DNA of 64,000 bases from Stenotrophomonas cyclobalanopsidis. GTDB lineage: Bacteria > Pseudomonadota > Gammaproteobacteria > Xanthomonadales > Xanthomonadaceae. Of the stretch, positions 43,135 through 51,915 are shown one piece after another. The position numbers and the translations under genes were made by a program. Where the stretch lies: NCBI RefSeq assembly GCF_008710035.1, contig NZ_VYKI01000011.1, positions 77,924-141,923 of the forward strand. Reading direction: 5' to 3'. How positions within the stretch are numbered: position 1 is the stretch's first letter; each line of letters starts with the position of its first letter. The notes below the pieces were generated by a model that saw only the letters and a list, made by a program, of their open reading frames with translations, had not been told where the DNA came from and searched no databases.

Positions 43135-45132
43135 CTAGCGCGCGGGCCGGTAGCCACTGGCCTGCTGCCGTTCGCGCCGGCGGGCCTGGCGCGCCAGTTC
43201 CTGCAGCGCCGCAGTGTGCTGCAGCTGTTCCATGCCATGTGCCGGCACGTGCAGCTGACGGCGTGCACGGGTCAGCGCCAGGTACACCGCGCGCACCGGG
43301 TTGTGCCAGATGCGCGCGCCCTGCCCCGCACTGAAGCACCCAGGCGACAGCGAGACCACGTCGAACTGCAGGTTCTTCGCGTGTTCGGCCAGGCACAGCA
43401 CCACGCGCCCATCGGCGGGTGTGTCCTGGTCATCCAGTGCCTGCAGCAGTGACTGCACGCGGTCGGCCGAGGCGAACAGCTCCAGCAGAGCACCCTGCCC
43501 CTGCCCGGCCTGCGTGGACAGGAAATGCTCCTGCGCCTGGTTCGACCCGCTGTCGCGACGGCGCCATGCATCCAGCGGCCCTTGCAACGCGCTGCGCAGC
43601 GCGCGCAGCGACGCCGGGTGCAGGTAGGGCCGCAACCCGTTCGCGTGCAGCTGTGCGGCATCCAGCGCCAGATCGGCGACGTTGCCGTGGATGCGCAGGC
43701 CTTCGCGTGGCACCTGCGACCAGTCGCGGTAATGCAGCACGCCGGTGGCGCGGTCGGCGGCACCGACGAAAGGACCGCTGTCCTGGCCCAGGCCGTCCAG
43801 CGCCAGCGCCTGGTTGACCAGGCCATCCACCTGATTGCCCTGGCGCACCGACTGGTGCATTTCCAGCACCTTCGATGCGGTCCAGCGCGGCACGGTGCCG
43901 GACAGGCACTGGTGCGGATCACCGAGGCTGACCACACCCGGGGCGTGGCCGGCCAGCAACTGCTTCCACGACGGGCTCAGGTCGTGCGCTTCGTCCACCA
44001 GCAGCATGCCCATGTCCTGCGGCGGGGTGACGCCGCGCAGCGCCAGCCATTTGCCGATGTGCGCGGGGCTGAGGCTCAGCAGCGTGCTCCGCTGCAGCTC
44101 GGCATCGAACATGCTGCGCCAGACGTGCTCGGCCGCCGCCAGGTAGGGCGCCACGTCGAGCATCGCGGCCGGCACCGACCGGTCGAAATGCTGGAAGGCC
44201 ATGCGCGGTGCGGACGAGGCGCACCAGCGGTTGATGGCCTCGAACGCGGTCAGCAGCACCTGCTCCGGGCTGCGCCCGCCGATACCCTGCAGGCCGATGC
44301 GGCCGGCGATCTCGCGTGGGGTGCGGGTGCTGCGCCGGTAGCTGGCGACGAAGCCGCCTGTCTGGCCACTGCGCGCGGCGTGCTGGGCCACGCGGTTGGC
44401 GAATTCGATCTGGGTCAGCAGGCGCACGGCCGTGCTGGCCGGCACGCGGGCGCGGAATGCTTCGACCTGGCCGCGCGACGGCGCGATGTAGGTATAGCGG
44501 CCCGGCCGCGCATCCATCAGCGCCAGCACCAGGTGGCCCTTGCCGGTACCGGCGTAGCCATCGAGGTCGATCAGCTCATCCGGGTTGGCCGCGATCGCGC
44601 GCAGCACGCGGGCCTGCTCGGACGTGTACAGGCCATGGTGTTCGACTGCACGCGCGTCGCTGGCAACGGCCTCGTCCTGGTCGTCGTCCTCGTCGTCGCT
44701 GGCGAAGGCGGCCGGGAAACGGATCTCATGCTCGGCCAGGGTTTCCTGGCAGGCCTGCTGCAGGGCCAGGCCGGGGTACCCGCTGGGCGACTGCACGATG
44801 AAGTCATGCAGGATCTCCGCCGGGGCCAGCAGCACGCCGTGGGCGGCCAGCTCGGCCAGCCAGGCATCGAGTTCCGGCTGGCCACCACCGCCGGCGCCGG
44901 CGAGCTGCTCGGCCGCGCCGTCATGGCTGGCAAACAGCGCACAGGCCTCGTGCAGCAGGCGCTCGATCTCGGCCGGCGTATGCAGGCGCGCGCGGCACAG
45001 CTGCGCGGCCATCAGCCCGGCCTGTTCCAGCGCGGTCTGCGGCGGCGTGCCATGGGCGATGTAGCGCGCCAGCGACTTGCGCTGCAGCGGCAGGAAGGTG
45101 GTGGTAAGCACCGGGTGCTGGAGTTCGGACAT
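43135..45132 (-). CDS. SF1 helicase-like ATPase with divergent motifs
   Basis: The 665-residue protein has an N-terminal region of unknown type (1-190), then helicase-like motifs: Walker A GYAGTGKGH (about 197-205, with Gly where Thr/Ser is usual), Walker B LLVDEAHD (about 372), motif III-like LGDPHQCLS, and motif VI-like VYLALTRARRQL near the end. The spacing resembles UvrD/PcrA-type or RecD2-like helicases, but a Gln-rich and acidic insertion (DDEDDDQDE near 150) is unusual. It is probably a DNA helicase or a translocase of unknown task. Adjacent to convergent patatin; upstream lies an Lrp regulator gene. Confidence 0.75.
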   Translation of the reverse strand: MSELQHPVLTTTFLPLQRKSLARYIAHGTPPQTALEQAGLMAAQLCRARLHTPAEIERLLHEACALFASHDGAAEQLAGAGGGGQPELDAWLAELAAHGVLLAPAEILHDFIVQSPSGYPGLALQQACQETLAEHEIRFPAAFASDDEDDDQDEAVASDARAVEHHGLYTSEQARVLRAIAANPDELIDLDGYAGTGKGHLVLALMDARPGRYTYIAPSRGQVEAFRARVPASTAVRLLTQIEFANRVAQHAARSGQTGGFVASYRRSTRTPREIAGRIGLQGIGGRSPEQVLLTAFEAINRWCASSAPRMAFQHFDRSVPAAMLDVAPYLAAAEHVWRSMFDAELQRSTLLSLSPAHIGKWLALRGVTPPQDMGMLLVDEAHDLSPSWKQLLAGHAPGVVSLGDPHQCLSGTVPRWTASKVLEMHQSVRQGNQVDGLVNQALALDGLGQDSGPFVGAADRATGVLHYRDWSQVPREGLRIHGNVADLALDAAQLHANGLRPYLHPASLRALRSALQGPLDAWRRRDSGSNQAQEHFLSTQAGQGQGALLELFASADRVQSLLQALDDQDTPADGRVVLCLAEHAKNLQFDVVSLSPGCFSAGQGARIWHNPVRAVYLALTRARRQLHVPAHGMEQLQHTAALQELARQARRRERQQASGYRPAR

Positions 45133-45219
45133 GCCTGGAACCGGAAAGGAACGCTGCGGCGCGCGCAGGGCGGTGATGCTCGGCTACCCGCCCGGCGCCG
45201 TCAAATGGCGGCGGCCGGT

Positions 45220-45702
45220 CTACTCCAGCTGCGACAGCGGCAGCGCCTGGAAGCCCTTCACCGTGCGCAGCACGAAGCTGGAATTGGCGTCGGCCACGCC
45301 ACCGGCGTTGAGCAGCCTGTCCAGCAGGAAGCGCGAGAAGTGCTCCAGGTCGCGCACGTAGACGTGCAGCAGGTAATCCATGTCGCCAGTCAGGGCGTGG
45401 CAGGCCACCACCTCATCCCAGCCCTGCACGCTGTCCACGAAGTGGCCGATGGCGGCCTGGTCGTGCTTTTCCAGCTGCACACGGACGAAGGCCTGCAGGC
45501 CCAGGCGCAGCTGGCGCGGTTCCAGGCGCGCGCCGTAGCCGACGATCACCCCTTCGCTTTCCAGCCGCTGCAGGCGCCGCAGGCAGGCCGACGGCGACAG
45601 GTTCACCCGCGTCGCCAACTCCGCGTTGGTGGCGCGACCATCACGCTGGATCTCGGCCAACAGGCGTATATCCGTGCGATCGAACTGGACTTCTCCGGCC
45701 AT
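45220..45702 (-). CDS. Lrp/AsnC-family transcriptional regulator
   Basis: The 160-residue protein has an N-terminal helix-turn-helix (NAELATRVNLSPSACLRRLQ) and a RAM-type ligand-binding domain (about 65-150, ending HVYVRDLEHFSRFL). It is divergent from phhA and shares a 125-bp gap containing an inverted repeat, so it probably regulates phhA in response to an aromatic amino acid. That is inferred from position; the ligand is not shown. Confidence 0.92.
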   Translation of the reverse strand: MAGEVQFDRTDIRLLAEIQRDGRATNAELATRVNLSPSACLRRLQRLESEGVIVGYGARLEPRQLRLGLQAFVRVQLEKHDQAAIGHFVDSVQGWDEVVACHALTGDMDYLLHVYVRDLEHFSRFLLDRLLNAGGVADANSSFVLRTVKGFQALPLSQLE

Positions 45703-45756
45703 TGCTGCCCCGCAACACGGTGAGTACGCAAGGATATTGCGCCACGAGGCCTGTTA

Positions 45757-45784
45757 CGCGCAACTTTTGCAACCCTGTTGCGCG
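45757..45784. promoter_or_regulatory. Inverted repeat, candidate Lrp-type operator for phhA
   Basis: CGCGCAAC (45757-45764) and GTTGCGCG (45777-45784) form a perfect 8-bp inverted repeat with a 12-bp spacer. It lies 43 bp before the phhA start and 54 bp before the regulator gene's start. Confidence 0.55.
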
Positions 45785-45827
45785 CACCCTGCCCTAGCAT
45801 CACCGGTATCCCTTCAAGGAGTGCCCC

Positions 45828-46721
45828 ATGGACCTCGCCCAGCCCCGCCGCGTCGAACACCAGCAGACCGACAAGGGCTACGTGCCGGTGTACACCACCG
45901 CGCTCGTCGAGCAGCCATGGGAGACCTATACCGCCGACGACCACGCCACCTGGAGCACGCTGTACCAGCGCCAGCGCGAACTGCTGGTCGGCCGCGCCTG
46001 CCAGGAGTTCCTCGACGCGCAGGACGAAATGGGCATGAACGCGCACATGATCCCGCGCTTCGACCAGCTCAACGAAGTGCTGGGCGCGGCCACCGGCTGG
46101 ACCCTGGTGGGCGTGGAAGGCCTGCTGCCGGAACTGGATTTCTTCGACCACCTGGCCAACCGCCGCTTCCCGGTGACCTGGTGGATCCGCCGCCCGGACC
46201 AGATCGACTACATCGCCGAACCGGACCTGTTCCACGACCTGTTCGGCCATGTGCCGCTGCTGATGAACCCGGTGTTCGCCGACTTCATGGAGGCCTACGG
46301 CCGCGGCGGCGTCAAGGCCCACGCGATCGGCCCGGACGCGCTGCAGAACCTGACCCGCCTGTACTGGTACACGGTGGAGTTCGGCCTGATCGACACGCCC
46401 GACGGCCTGCGCATCTACGGTGCCGGCATCGTGTCCTCGAAGGGCGAATCGCTGTACTCCCTGGAATCGGCCGCGCCCAACCGCATCGGCTTCGACCTGC
46501 AGCGGATCATGCGCACGAAGTACCGCATCGACACCTTCCAGAAGACCTACTTCGTCACCGACAGCTTCGAGCAGCTGATGCAGGCGACCTCGCCGGACTT
46601 CACCCCGATCTACGCCGCACTGGCCGACCAGGCGCACCTGCCGGCCGGTGACGTGCAGGCCGATGACCGCGTGTTCCAGGCGGGTACGGGTGAGGGGTGG
46701 GCGGACGGCGGAGACGTGTGA
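45828..46721 (+). CDS. phhA: Phenylalanine 4-monooxygenase
   Basis: PhhA hydroxylates phenylalanine to tyrosine using tetrahydropterin and iron. The 297-residue bacterial type starts MDLAQPRRVEHQQ. The iron-binding segment FHDLFGHVP supplies two His ligands, with Glu in the LYWYTVEFGLI region as third ligand. The regulatory ACT domain of animal enzymes is absent, as expected. The GGAGT upstream supports the ATG. No pterin-carbinolamine dehydratase gene is adjacent. Confidence 0.96.
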   Translation: MDLAQPRRVEHQQTDKGYVPVYTTALVEQPWETYTADDHATWSTLYQRQRELLVGRACQEFLDAQDEMGMNAHMIPRFDQLNEVLGAATGWTLVGVEGLLPELDFFDHLANRRFPVTWWIRRPDQIDYIAEPDLFHDLFGHVPLLMNPVFADFMEAYGRGGVKAHAIGPDALQNLTRLYWYTVEFGLIDTPDGLRIYGAGIVSSKGESLYSLESAAPNRIGFDLQRIMRTKYRIDTFQKTYFVTDSFEQLMQATSPDFTPIYAALADQAHLPAGDVQADDRVFQAGTGEGWADGGDV

Positions 46722-46739
46722 GGCCACCATCTGGCCGTT

Positions 46740-46777
46740 GGGGTCAGATCCCTTTCGCACGAAAGGGCTCTGACCCC
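46740..46777. repeat. GGGGTCAGA palindrome
   Basis: A long imperfect hairpin: GGGGTCAGATCCCTTTCG, loop CAC, CGAAAGGGCTCTGACCCC read with one mismatch. It sits between convergent phhA and the Fic gene and could end both transcripts. Related elements occur at 21183 and 60601. Confidence 0.75.
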
Positions 46778-46802
46778 GAAGACTGACCCCGAAGACTGCG
46801 GG

Positions 46803-48005
46803 TCAGCGCGGTCGGTCGTGAAGCGGAGTGGGCAGTTGATTGAGCCGTTGCAGCACCGCGTGCGCGTGATAGGTGCGTCCCCAACGACGATCATTGCCCG
46901 GTACGAGGATTCCCTCTGCCTCAAGCGCATAGATGCCCGTCAGGGCTGATCGGTCAGACACCTCAAGCAGCGCAGCCACCTGGCCTGCCGTCACCACCGG
47001 GTGGCCGACCAGCAGGGGCGGAAGCCTGCGCGCCACCGAATCGCGACGATAGCCTTGAAGTTCAGTCTCCCACGCTGCAGTGAGCCGTGACATGTCATCG
47101 GCGATGGAAATCGCATCGTGCGCAGACTCCACCACGGCCTGGCACAGCATATCCATCCATGGCCCCCACTCACCGCGAAGCTGGACCTGGTTGAGCGCGT
47201 CGTAGTAGGCGCTTTTGTTGCGCAACAAGGCGCCTGACAGATAGAGCGGCGGATGCTGTTCTGCGGCGAGGATCAACGGCAGCAGCAGCCTTCCCGTGCG
47301 CCCATTGCCGTCCTTGTAGGGATGGATGGTTTCAAACTGGGCGTGGGCGATCGCGAGCTGCGCGATGATGTTGAGTTCGAACTGCTCTTCCTCGGCGGGC
47401 TCGTACTTCAACATCGCCTGCTCGAGTTCCCGCATTGCCGGTTCAATGCGATCCGGCGGGGAAGGCACGAAACGGGCGTCTTCCAGTCGTCCGCCCAGAG
47501 GGCCGATGATGGCCTGCTCCTGGCGGTACCGGCCTTTGGGAAAGTCGTCCGGGGCGTCCTGCATCAACACCGCGTGGAGCTGATTCACCAGGGCGAGATC
47601 GAGCGCCTCGCGACCGCTTGAACGCACCGCATCAAGGCCCCGTTGCAGTGCCTGCACGTAACGCTCGGTCACCACTACATCGGCAGGCAGACCGTCCAAG
47701 CCGAGCGTGGCCTCAAACACCAGCAGCTCGTCCAGGTTGGTCTGGGTCCCCTCGATCTGGGAGCTCTGGACGGCTTCGCGTCGCGCGAGCGTCCGGGTCA
47801 CCATGTCAGGGGCTGGCCATTGCCGCATCGCCTGATCCAGACGGTCCAGCGATGCATTTGCAGCGATGAGGCGCTGCCGCGAGCCCGCATGCCCTTCCGG
47901 CAGCCGACGGGGCGTCGGAGGAGGCGTCATGGCCAGCAGATTGGGCCGACCTTCCACGGGAACGAGGTACGCCTGCAAGGGCCCTGCAATGTCTGCGCGA
48001 CGCAT
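46803..48005 (-). CDS. Fic-family AMP-transferase with C-terminal winged helix
   Basis: Fic proteins attach AMP or related groups to target proteins. The 400-residue protein carries the core motif HPYKDGNGRTGR (228-239) and an N-terminal inhibitory helix motif SSQIEG (81-86), the SxxxEG pattern of class II Fic proteins, so it is probably autoinhibited. The last 70 residues (VTAGQVAALLEVSDRSALTG, then a wing-like tail) resemble the winged helix common in Fic-wHTH proteins, and could bind DNA. GGAG lies seven bases before the ATG. It is divergent from the DMP19 fusion gene, with a two-palindrome region between. Confidence 0.9.
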   Translation of the reverse strand: MRRADIAGPLQAYLVPVEGRPNLLAMTPPPTPRRLPEGHAGSRQRLIAANASLDRLDQAMRQWPAPDMVTRTLARREAVQSSQIEGTQTNLDELLVFEATLGLDGLPADVVVTERYVQALQRGLDAVRSSGREALDLALVNQLHAVLMQDAPDDFPKGRYRQEQAIIGPLGGRLEDARFVPSPPDRIEPAMRELEQAMLKYEPAEEEQFELNIIAQLAIAHAQFETIHPYKDGNGRTGRLLLPLILAAEQHPPLYLSGALLRNKSAYYDALNQVQLRGEWGPWMDMLCQAVVESAHDAISIADDMSRLTAAWETELQGYRRDSVARRLPPLLVGHPVVTAGQVAALLEVSDRSALTGIYALEAEGILVPGNDRRWGRTYHAHAVLQRLNQLPTPLHDRPR

Positions 48006-48034
48006 CGGAAATCTCCGCTGGGACCACCCCTATC

Positions 48035-48102
48035 CTTCAAAAGCCTCCCACGCTTTTGAAGTTTATGCAACTAAACTTCAAAAGTATTAGGGTGTTTTGA
48101 AG
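48035..48102. promoter_or_regulatory. Twin palindromic operator between Fic and DMP19 genes
   Basis: Palindrome 1: CTTCAAAAG (48035-48043), 9-bp spacer, CTTTTGAAG (48053-48061). Palindrome 2: CTTCAAAAG (48076-48084), 9-bp spacer, GTTTTGAAG (48094-48102). Both span 27 bp and their centres are 41 bp apart, about four helical turns. They lie 30-97 bp upstream of the Fic start and 39-106 bp upstream of the DMP19 fusion start, so one factor could control both genes. Confidence 0.7.
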
Positions 48103-48140
48103 TTTCCGGGTACGCCGACGGCGCCGCTATCCTGCACGGC

Positions 48141-48791
48141 ATGACTGATGCATTTGCTTCGCTGCGCGTAACCGACGTCGCCTTCAACGACGACTTCATC
48201 CTGCTGAGCCTGGCCGATGGCCGCCGCACCCGCCAGCCACTGCGCTGGGCGCCCGCGCTGTTCGAAGCCACGGCCGAACAGCGCGCGCATTGGGTCGCCA
48301 CCGCCGATGGCCTGGGCGTGAACTGGCCCGCACTGCTGCCGCCGCGTGAGGCGGGCGTGGTCGATATCCCCAGCCAGGTGTGGGACGACCGCTACGAGGC
48401 GGCGCTGGCGCGCCTGAAGGCGGCCGCATGGGCGCTGGATGCGCTGTCCGACGAAGACCAGCAGCTGGTGGCGCTGTGGCGCATGGAAGCGGACATCAAC
48501 AACGGCGGCTTCATGCAGTTCCTGTGCAACTGGGGCGATCCCACCTGCCAACTGGCGCTGCGTGCGCTGCAGGCGATGGGCGCGGTGCAGACCCACGCGA
48601 TCCTGGCCGGCATGCGCGGGCTGCTGCACCGGCTGGAGGACGACCCGGCGATCACGCAGCTGCACGACCTGTACGGCGCGATGACCGAGGAGGAGCAGGC
48701 CGCCCTGCACGCCTTCGACGAAGCCTATTTCGAGCGGCCGGAAGACCTGGCGCGGTTGGGGCTGAAGCACTTCGGCCCGGAGCCGTTGTAA
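48141..48791 (+). CDS. DUF2442-DUF4375 (DMP19-like) fusion protein
   Basis: The 216-residue protein has two parts. Residues 1-75 look like DUF2442 (FNDDFILLSLADGRRTRQPLR, then WPALLPPREAG). Residues 85-210 look like DUF4375, the family of the Neisseria DNA mimic DMP19, with the hallmark INNGGFMQFLCNWGD near residue 119 and an acidic C-terminal half (MTEEEQAAL..FDEAYFE). DMP19 is known to bind a helix-turn-helix repressor by imitating DNA. The fusion and its position next to a winged-helix Fic gene suggest a partnership, which is inference. No signal sequence. Confidence 0.8.
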   Translation: MTDAFASLRVTDVAFNDDFILLSLADGRRTRQPLRWAPALFEATAEQRAHWVATADGLGVNWPALLPPREAGVVDIPSQVWDDRYEAALARLKAAAWALDALSDEDQQLVALWRMEADINNGGFMQFLCNWGDPTCQLALRALQAMGAVQTHAILAGMRGLLHRLEDDPAITQLHDLYGAMTEEEQAALHAFDEAYFERPEDLARLGLKHFGPEPL

Positions 48792-48796
48792 GGCCA

Positions 48797-48861
48797 AGCC
48801 GAGCATGGGCTCGGCTCTACAGTTCAGCGCTGCCCGTGTAGAGCCGAGCCCATGCTCGGCT
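48797..48861. repeat. Opposed SMAG pair
   Basis: AGCCGAGCATGGGCTCGG-type copy at 48797-48820, five bp after the DMP19 fusion stop, and a plus-oriented GTAGAGCCGAGCCCATGCTC copy at 48838-48861, nine bp from the esterase-cupin stop. The pair separates two convergent genes. Confidence 0.85.
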
Positions 48862-48870
48862 GCGTTTCGA

Positions 48871-49968
48871 TCATCGCGGGTACGCCAGCAGCACCACCAG
48901 ATCCTCCTCACCCACCTGCTGCAGCGCATGCGTGCTGCCCGTGCGGGTCAGCAGCGCGTGGCCCGCGCGCACGTCGTGCTGCTTGCCATCCAGCACATAG
49001 CTGCCCTGCCCGCTCACGATGTAATAGATCTCGTCCTTGTGCTGCGGGTGCAGGCCGATGCCGGCGCCCTTGTGCAGCACGCGCTTGCGCAGCACGAACG
49101 GCAGGTCCGTTGCGTCGGCAAAGAAAGGGTACGCGGTGGTCGGCCCCGCGCCACCGTGCGGGCCCGGCTGTACGCGTGCAATCGCCTCTTCGTGCAGCAC
49201 CTGCGAGGGGCGTGCTGCATCGGTGCCCTGCCCTGCACCCATAACGTCGCAGTCGATGTCGCGCACCAGCGCCGGTTGCAGCGCCGGCAGCAGCGGCACG
49301 GCCTCGCGCAGCACCAGGCAGGCCACCGCATTGGCACCGGCCACGCTGAAATGAGTGCCGTCGGCCTTGCTCTGCTCGGGCACGAACAGGAAATACGGGC
49401 GCGCGCCCTGCTCGCCAAGCGCACGTATCCAGCGCGTGCTGCGGTCATTGAGCTCGATCAGCGCGACGTGTTCGCGCGCCGCCAGCTGCTGCATCGCCAG
49501 CGTGTAGCGCGCGTGCGTATCCAGCAGCGATCCGAAGTCGTACAGCAGCCGCGCCACCGGCGTGACCAGCACCGGCGTGGCGCCCTTGTCACGCGCCACC
49601 TGCACATAGCGCATCAGCAGGCGCGGATAGTCGGTGTCCGGGTCGGTGTAACGCGTGCGGTCTTCGAACTTCGCATCGTTGTGGCCGAGCTGGATCAGCA
49701 GCACGTCGCCGCGGCGCAGCTCGCTGGCGATCGCCTCCAGGCGCCCTTCGTCGATGAAGCTGCGCGTGCTGCGCCCGCCCTTGGCATGGTTGTGTACTTC
49801 GAAACGTGCCGGGTCCAGGTAGCTCTGCAGCGCCTGGCCCCAGCCCGCCTGTGGCGCACGCTCGGGCCCATACTCGGCCGCGGTGGAGTCGCCGGCGATG
49901 AACAGCCGCACCGGCGCCGCCTGCGCGGTGGTGCACGACAGCAGCAACAGCAGCAACAGCCTTCGCAT
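48871..49968 (-). CDS. Secreted SGNH acetylesterase fused to a cupin domain
   Basis: The 365-residue precursor has a signal peptide (MRRLLLLLLLSCTTAQA). The SGNH esterase part (about 20-245) shows GDSTAAEYG, KGGRST, LGHND and DGTHFS, as in rhamnogalacturonan acetylesterases. A cupin domain follows (about 265-365), with GIGLHPQHKDEIYYIVSGQG carrying the metal-type His/Glu set. The fusion would join deacetylation with a sugar-binding or isomerase-like cupin. AGGAG seven bases upstream supports the ATG. It is the last gene of the kduI-kduD run, 93 bp after kduD with a SMAG pair in between. Confidence 0.85.
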   Translation of the reverse strand: MRRLLLLLLLSCTTAQAAPVRLFIAGDSTAAEYGPERAPQAGWGQALQSYLDPARFEVHNHAKGGRSTRSFIDEGRLEAIASELRRGDVLLIQLGHNDAKFEDRTRYTDPDTDYPRLLMRYVQVARDKGATPVLVTPVARLLYDFGSLLDTHARYTLAMQQLAAREHVALIELNDRSTRWIRALGEQGARPYFLFVPEQSKADGTHFSVAGANAVACLVLREAVPLLPALQPALVRDIDCDVMGAGQGTDAARPSQVLHEEAIARVQPGPHGGAGPTTAYPFFADATDLPFVLRKRVLHKGAGIGLHPQHKDEIYYIVSGQGSYVLDGKQHDVRAGHALLTRTGSTHALQQVGEEDLVVLLAYPR

Positions 49969-49980
49969 CGCGGCACTCCT

Positions 49981-50048
49981 GTAGAGCCGAGCCATGCTCG
50001 GCTGTTTTTCGATCAGAGCGCGACAGCCGAGCATGGGCTCGGCTCTAC
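49981..50048. repeat. Opposed SMAG pair between kduD and the esterase-cupin gene
   Basis: GTAGAGCCGAGCCATGCTCG-type copy at 49981-50003 and inverted copy at 50025-50048. It sits inside an otherwise co-directional run and could reduce readthrough or protect the upstream mRNA 3' end. Confidence 0.85.
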
Positions 50049-50061
50049 AGAACGGCGTGCG

Positions 50062-50817
50062 TCAGCGCGCCAACCAGCCACCATCGACCGGCAGCACGGC
50101 ACCGTTGATGTAATCCGACGCCGACGACGCCAGGAACACCGCCGCACCGGCCAGGTCTTCCGGGTTGCCCCAGCGGCCTGCCGGAATGCGCTCGAGAATC
50201 GCCTTGTTGCGGTCCGCATCGGCACGCAGGGCGGCCGTGTTGTCGGTGGCCATGTAGCCCGGCGCGATGGCGTTGATGTTCACGCCCTTGCCTGCCCATT
50301 CGTTGGCCAGCAGGCGGGTGATGCCAGCGATGCCGCTCTTGCTGGCGGTGTACGACGGCACGCGGACGCCGCCCTGGAACGACAGCATCGACGCGATGTT
50401 GATGATCTTGCCGTGGCCCTGTTCGATGAAGTGGCGGCCGGCGGCCTGCGAGATGAAGAACGCAGACTTGATGTTGACGTTCATCACGTCGTCCCAGTCC
50501 TGCTCGCTGAAGTCCACCGCATCGGCGCGGCGGATCAGGCCGGCGTTGTTGACCAGGATGTCCAGCCCGCCCAAGCCTTCGATGGTTTCGCGCACCACGC
50601 GCGCCACCGGCTCGATGCTGATCAGGTTGGCTTCGATGGCCAGGCAGCGGCGGCCCAGCGCGGTGATCTTTTCGATGGTTTCGGTGGGCGGGGCGATGCC
50701 GGCCACGGCGACGTCGGCGCCAGCGGCGGCCAGTGCCACGGCGATGCCCTGGCCCAGGCCGGTATTGCCACCGGTTACCAGAGCGACCTTGCCTTCCAGG
50801 CTGAAGGGATTAGCCAT
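50062..50817 (-). CDS. kduD: 2-dehydro-3-deoxy-D-gluconate 5-dehydrogenase
   Basis: KduD reduces 2,5-diketo-3-deoxygluconate to KDG in pectin catabolism. It is a 251-residue short-chain dehydrogenase: TGGNTGLGQGIA cofactor loop, NNAG motif, catalytic YTASK. The length and N-terminus MANPFSLEGKVALVTG fit the family. It follows kduI by 81 bp on the same strand. Cytoplasmic. Confidence 0.94.
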   Translation of the reverse strand: MANPFSLEGKVALVTGGNTGLGQGIAVALAAAGADVAVAGIAPPTETIEKITALGRRCLAIEANLISIEPVARVVRETIEGLGGLDILVNNAGLIRRADAVDFSEQDWDDVMNVNIKSAFFISQAAGRHFIEQGHGKIINIASMLSFQGGVRVPSYTASKSGIAGITRLLANEWAGKGVNINAIAPGYMATDNTAALRADADRNKAILERIPAGRWGNPEDLAGAAVFLASSASDYINGAVLPVDGGWLAR

Positions 50818-50898
50818 TGCGTTTGCGTTCCTTGGTAGAGGCGAGCGGGGGGTGCGGCGACGGCCGCCGGTGCGCGGTGCGCGGCGGCCGGGCAGGGC

Positions 50899-51836
<938 letters not shown>

Positions 51837-51865
51837 TTGCGTCGCACGATAGGGGGGAGTGAAGC

Positions 51866-51915
51866 GTCACGACCAACGGTCGTGACCTACCGGATTGAGG
51901 CCGAAGGCCTCAATC
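51866..51915 (-). terminator. Two hairpins at the end of the LacI gene
   Basis: GTCACGACC-AAC-GGTCGTGAC (51866-51886) and GATTGAGGCC-GAA-GGCCTCAATC (51893-51915). The stop codon of the LacI gene (51910-51912) lies in the second stem. There is no clear T tract, so termination is possible but not proven; the first hairpin resembles a Stenotrophomonas repeat. Confidence 0.5.
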
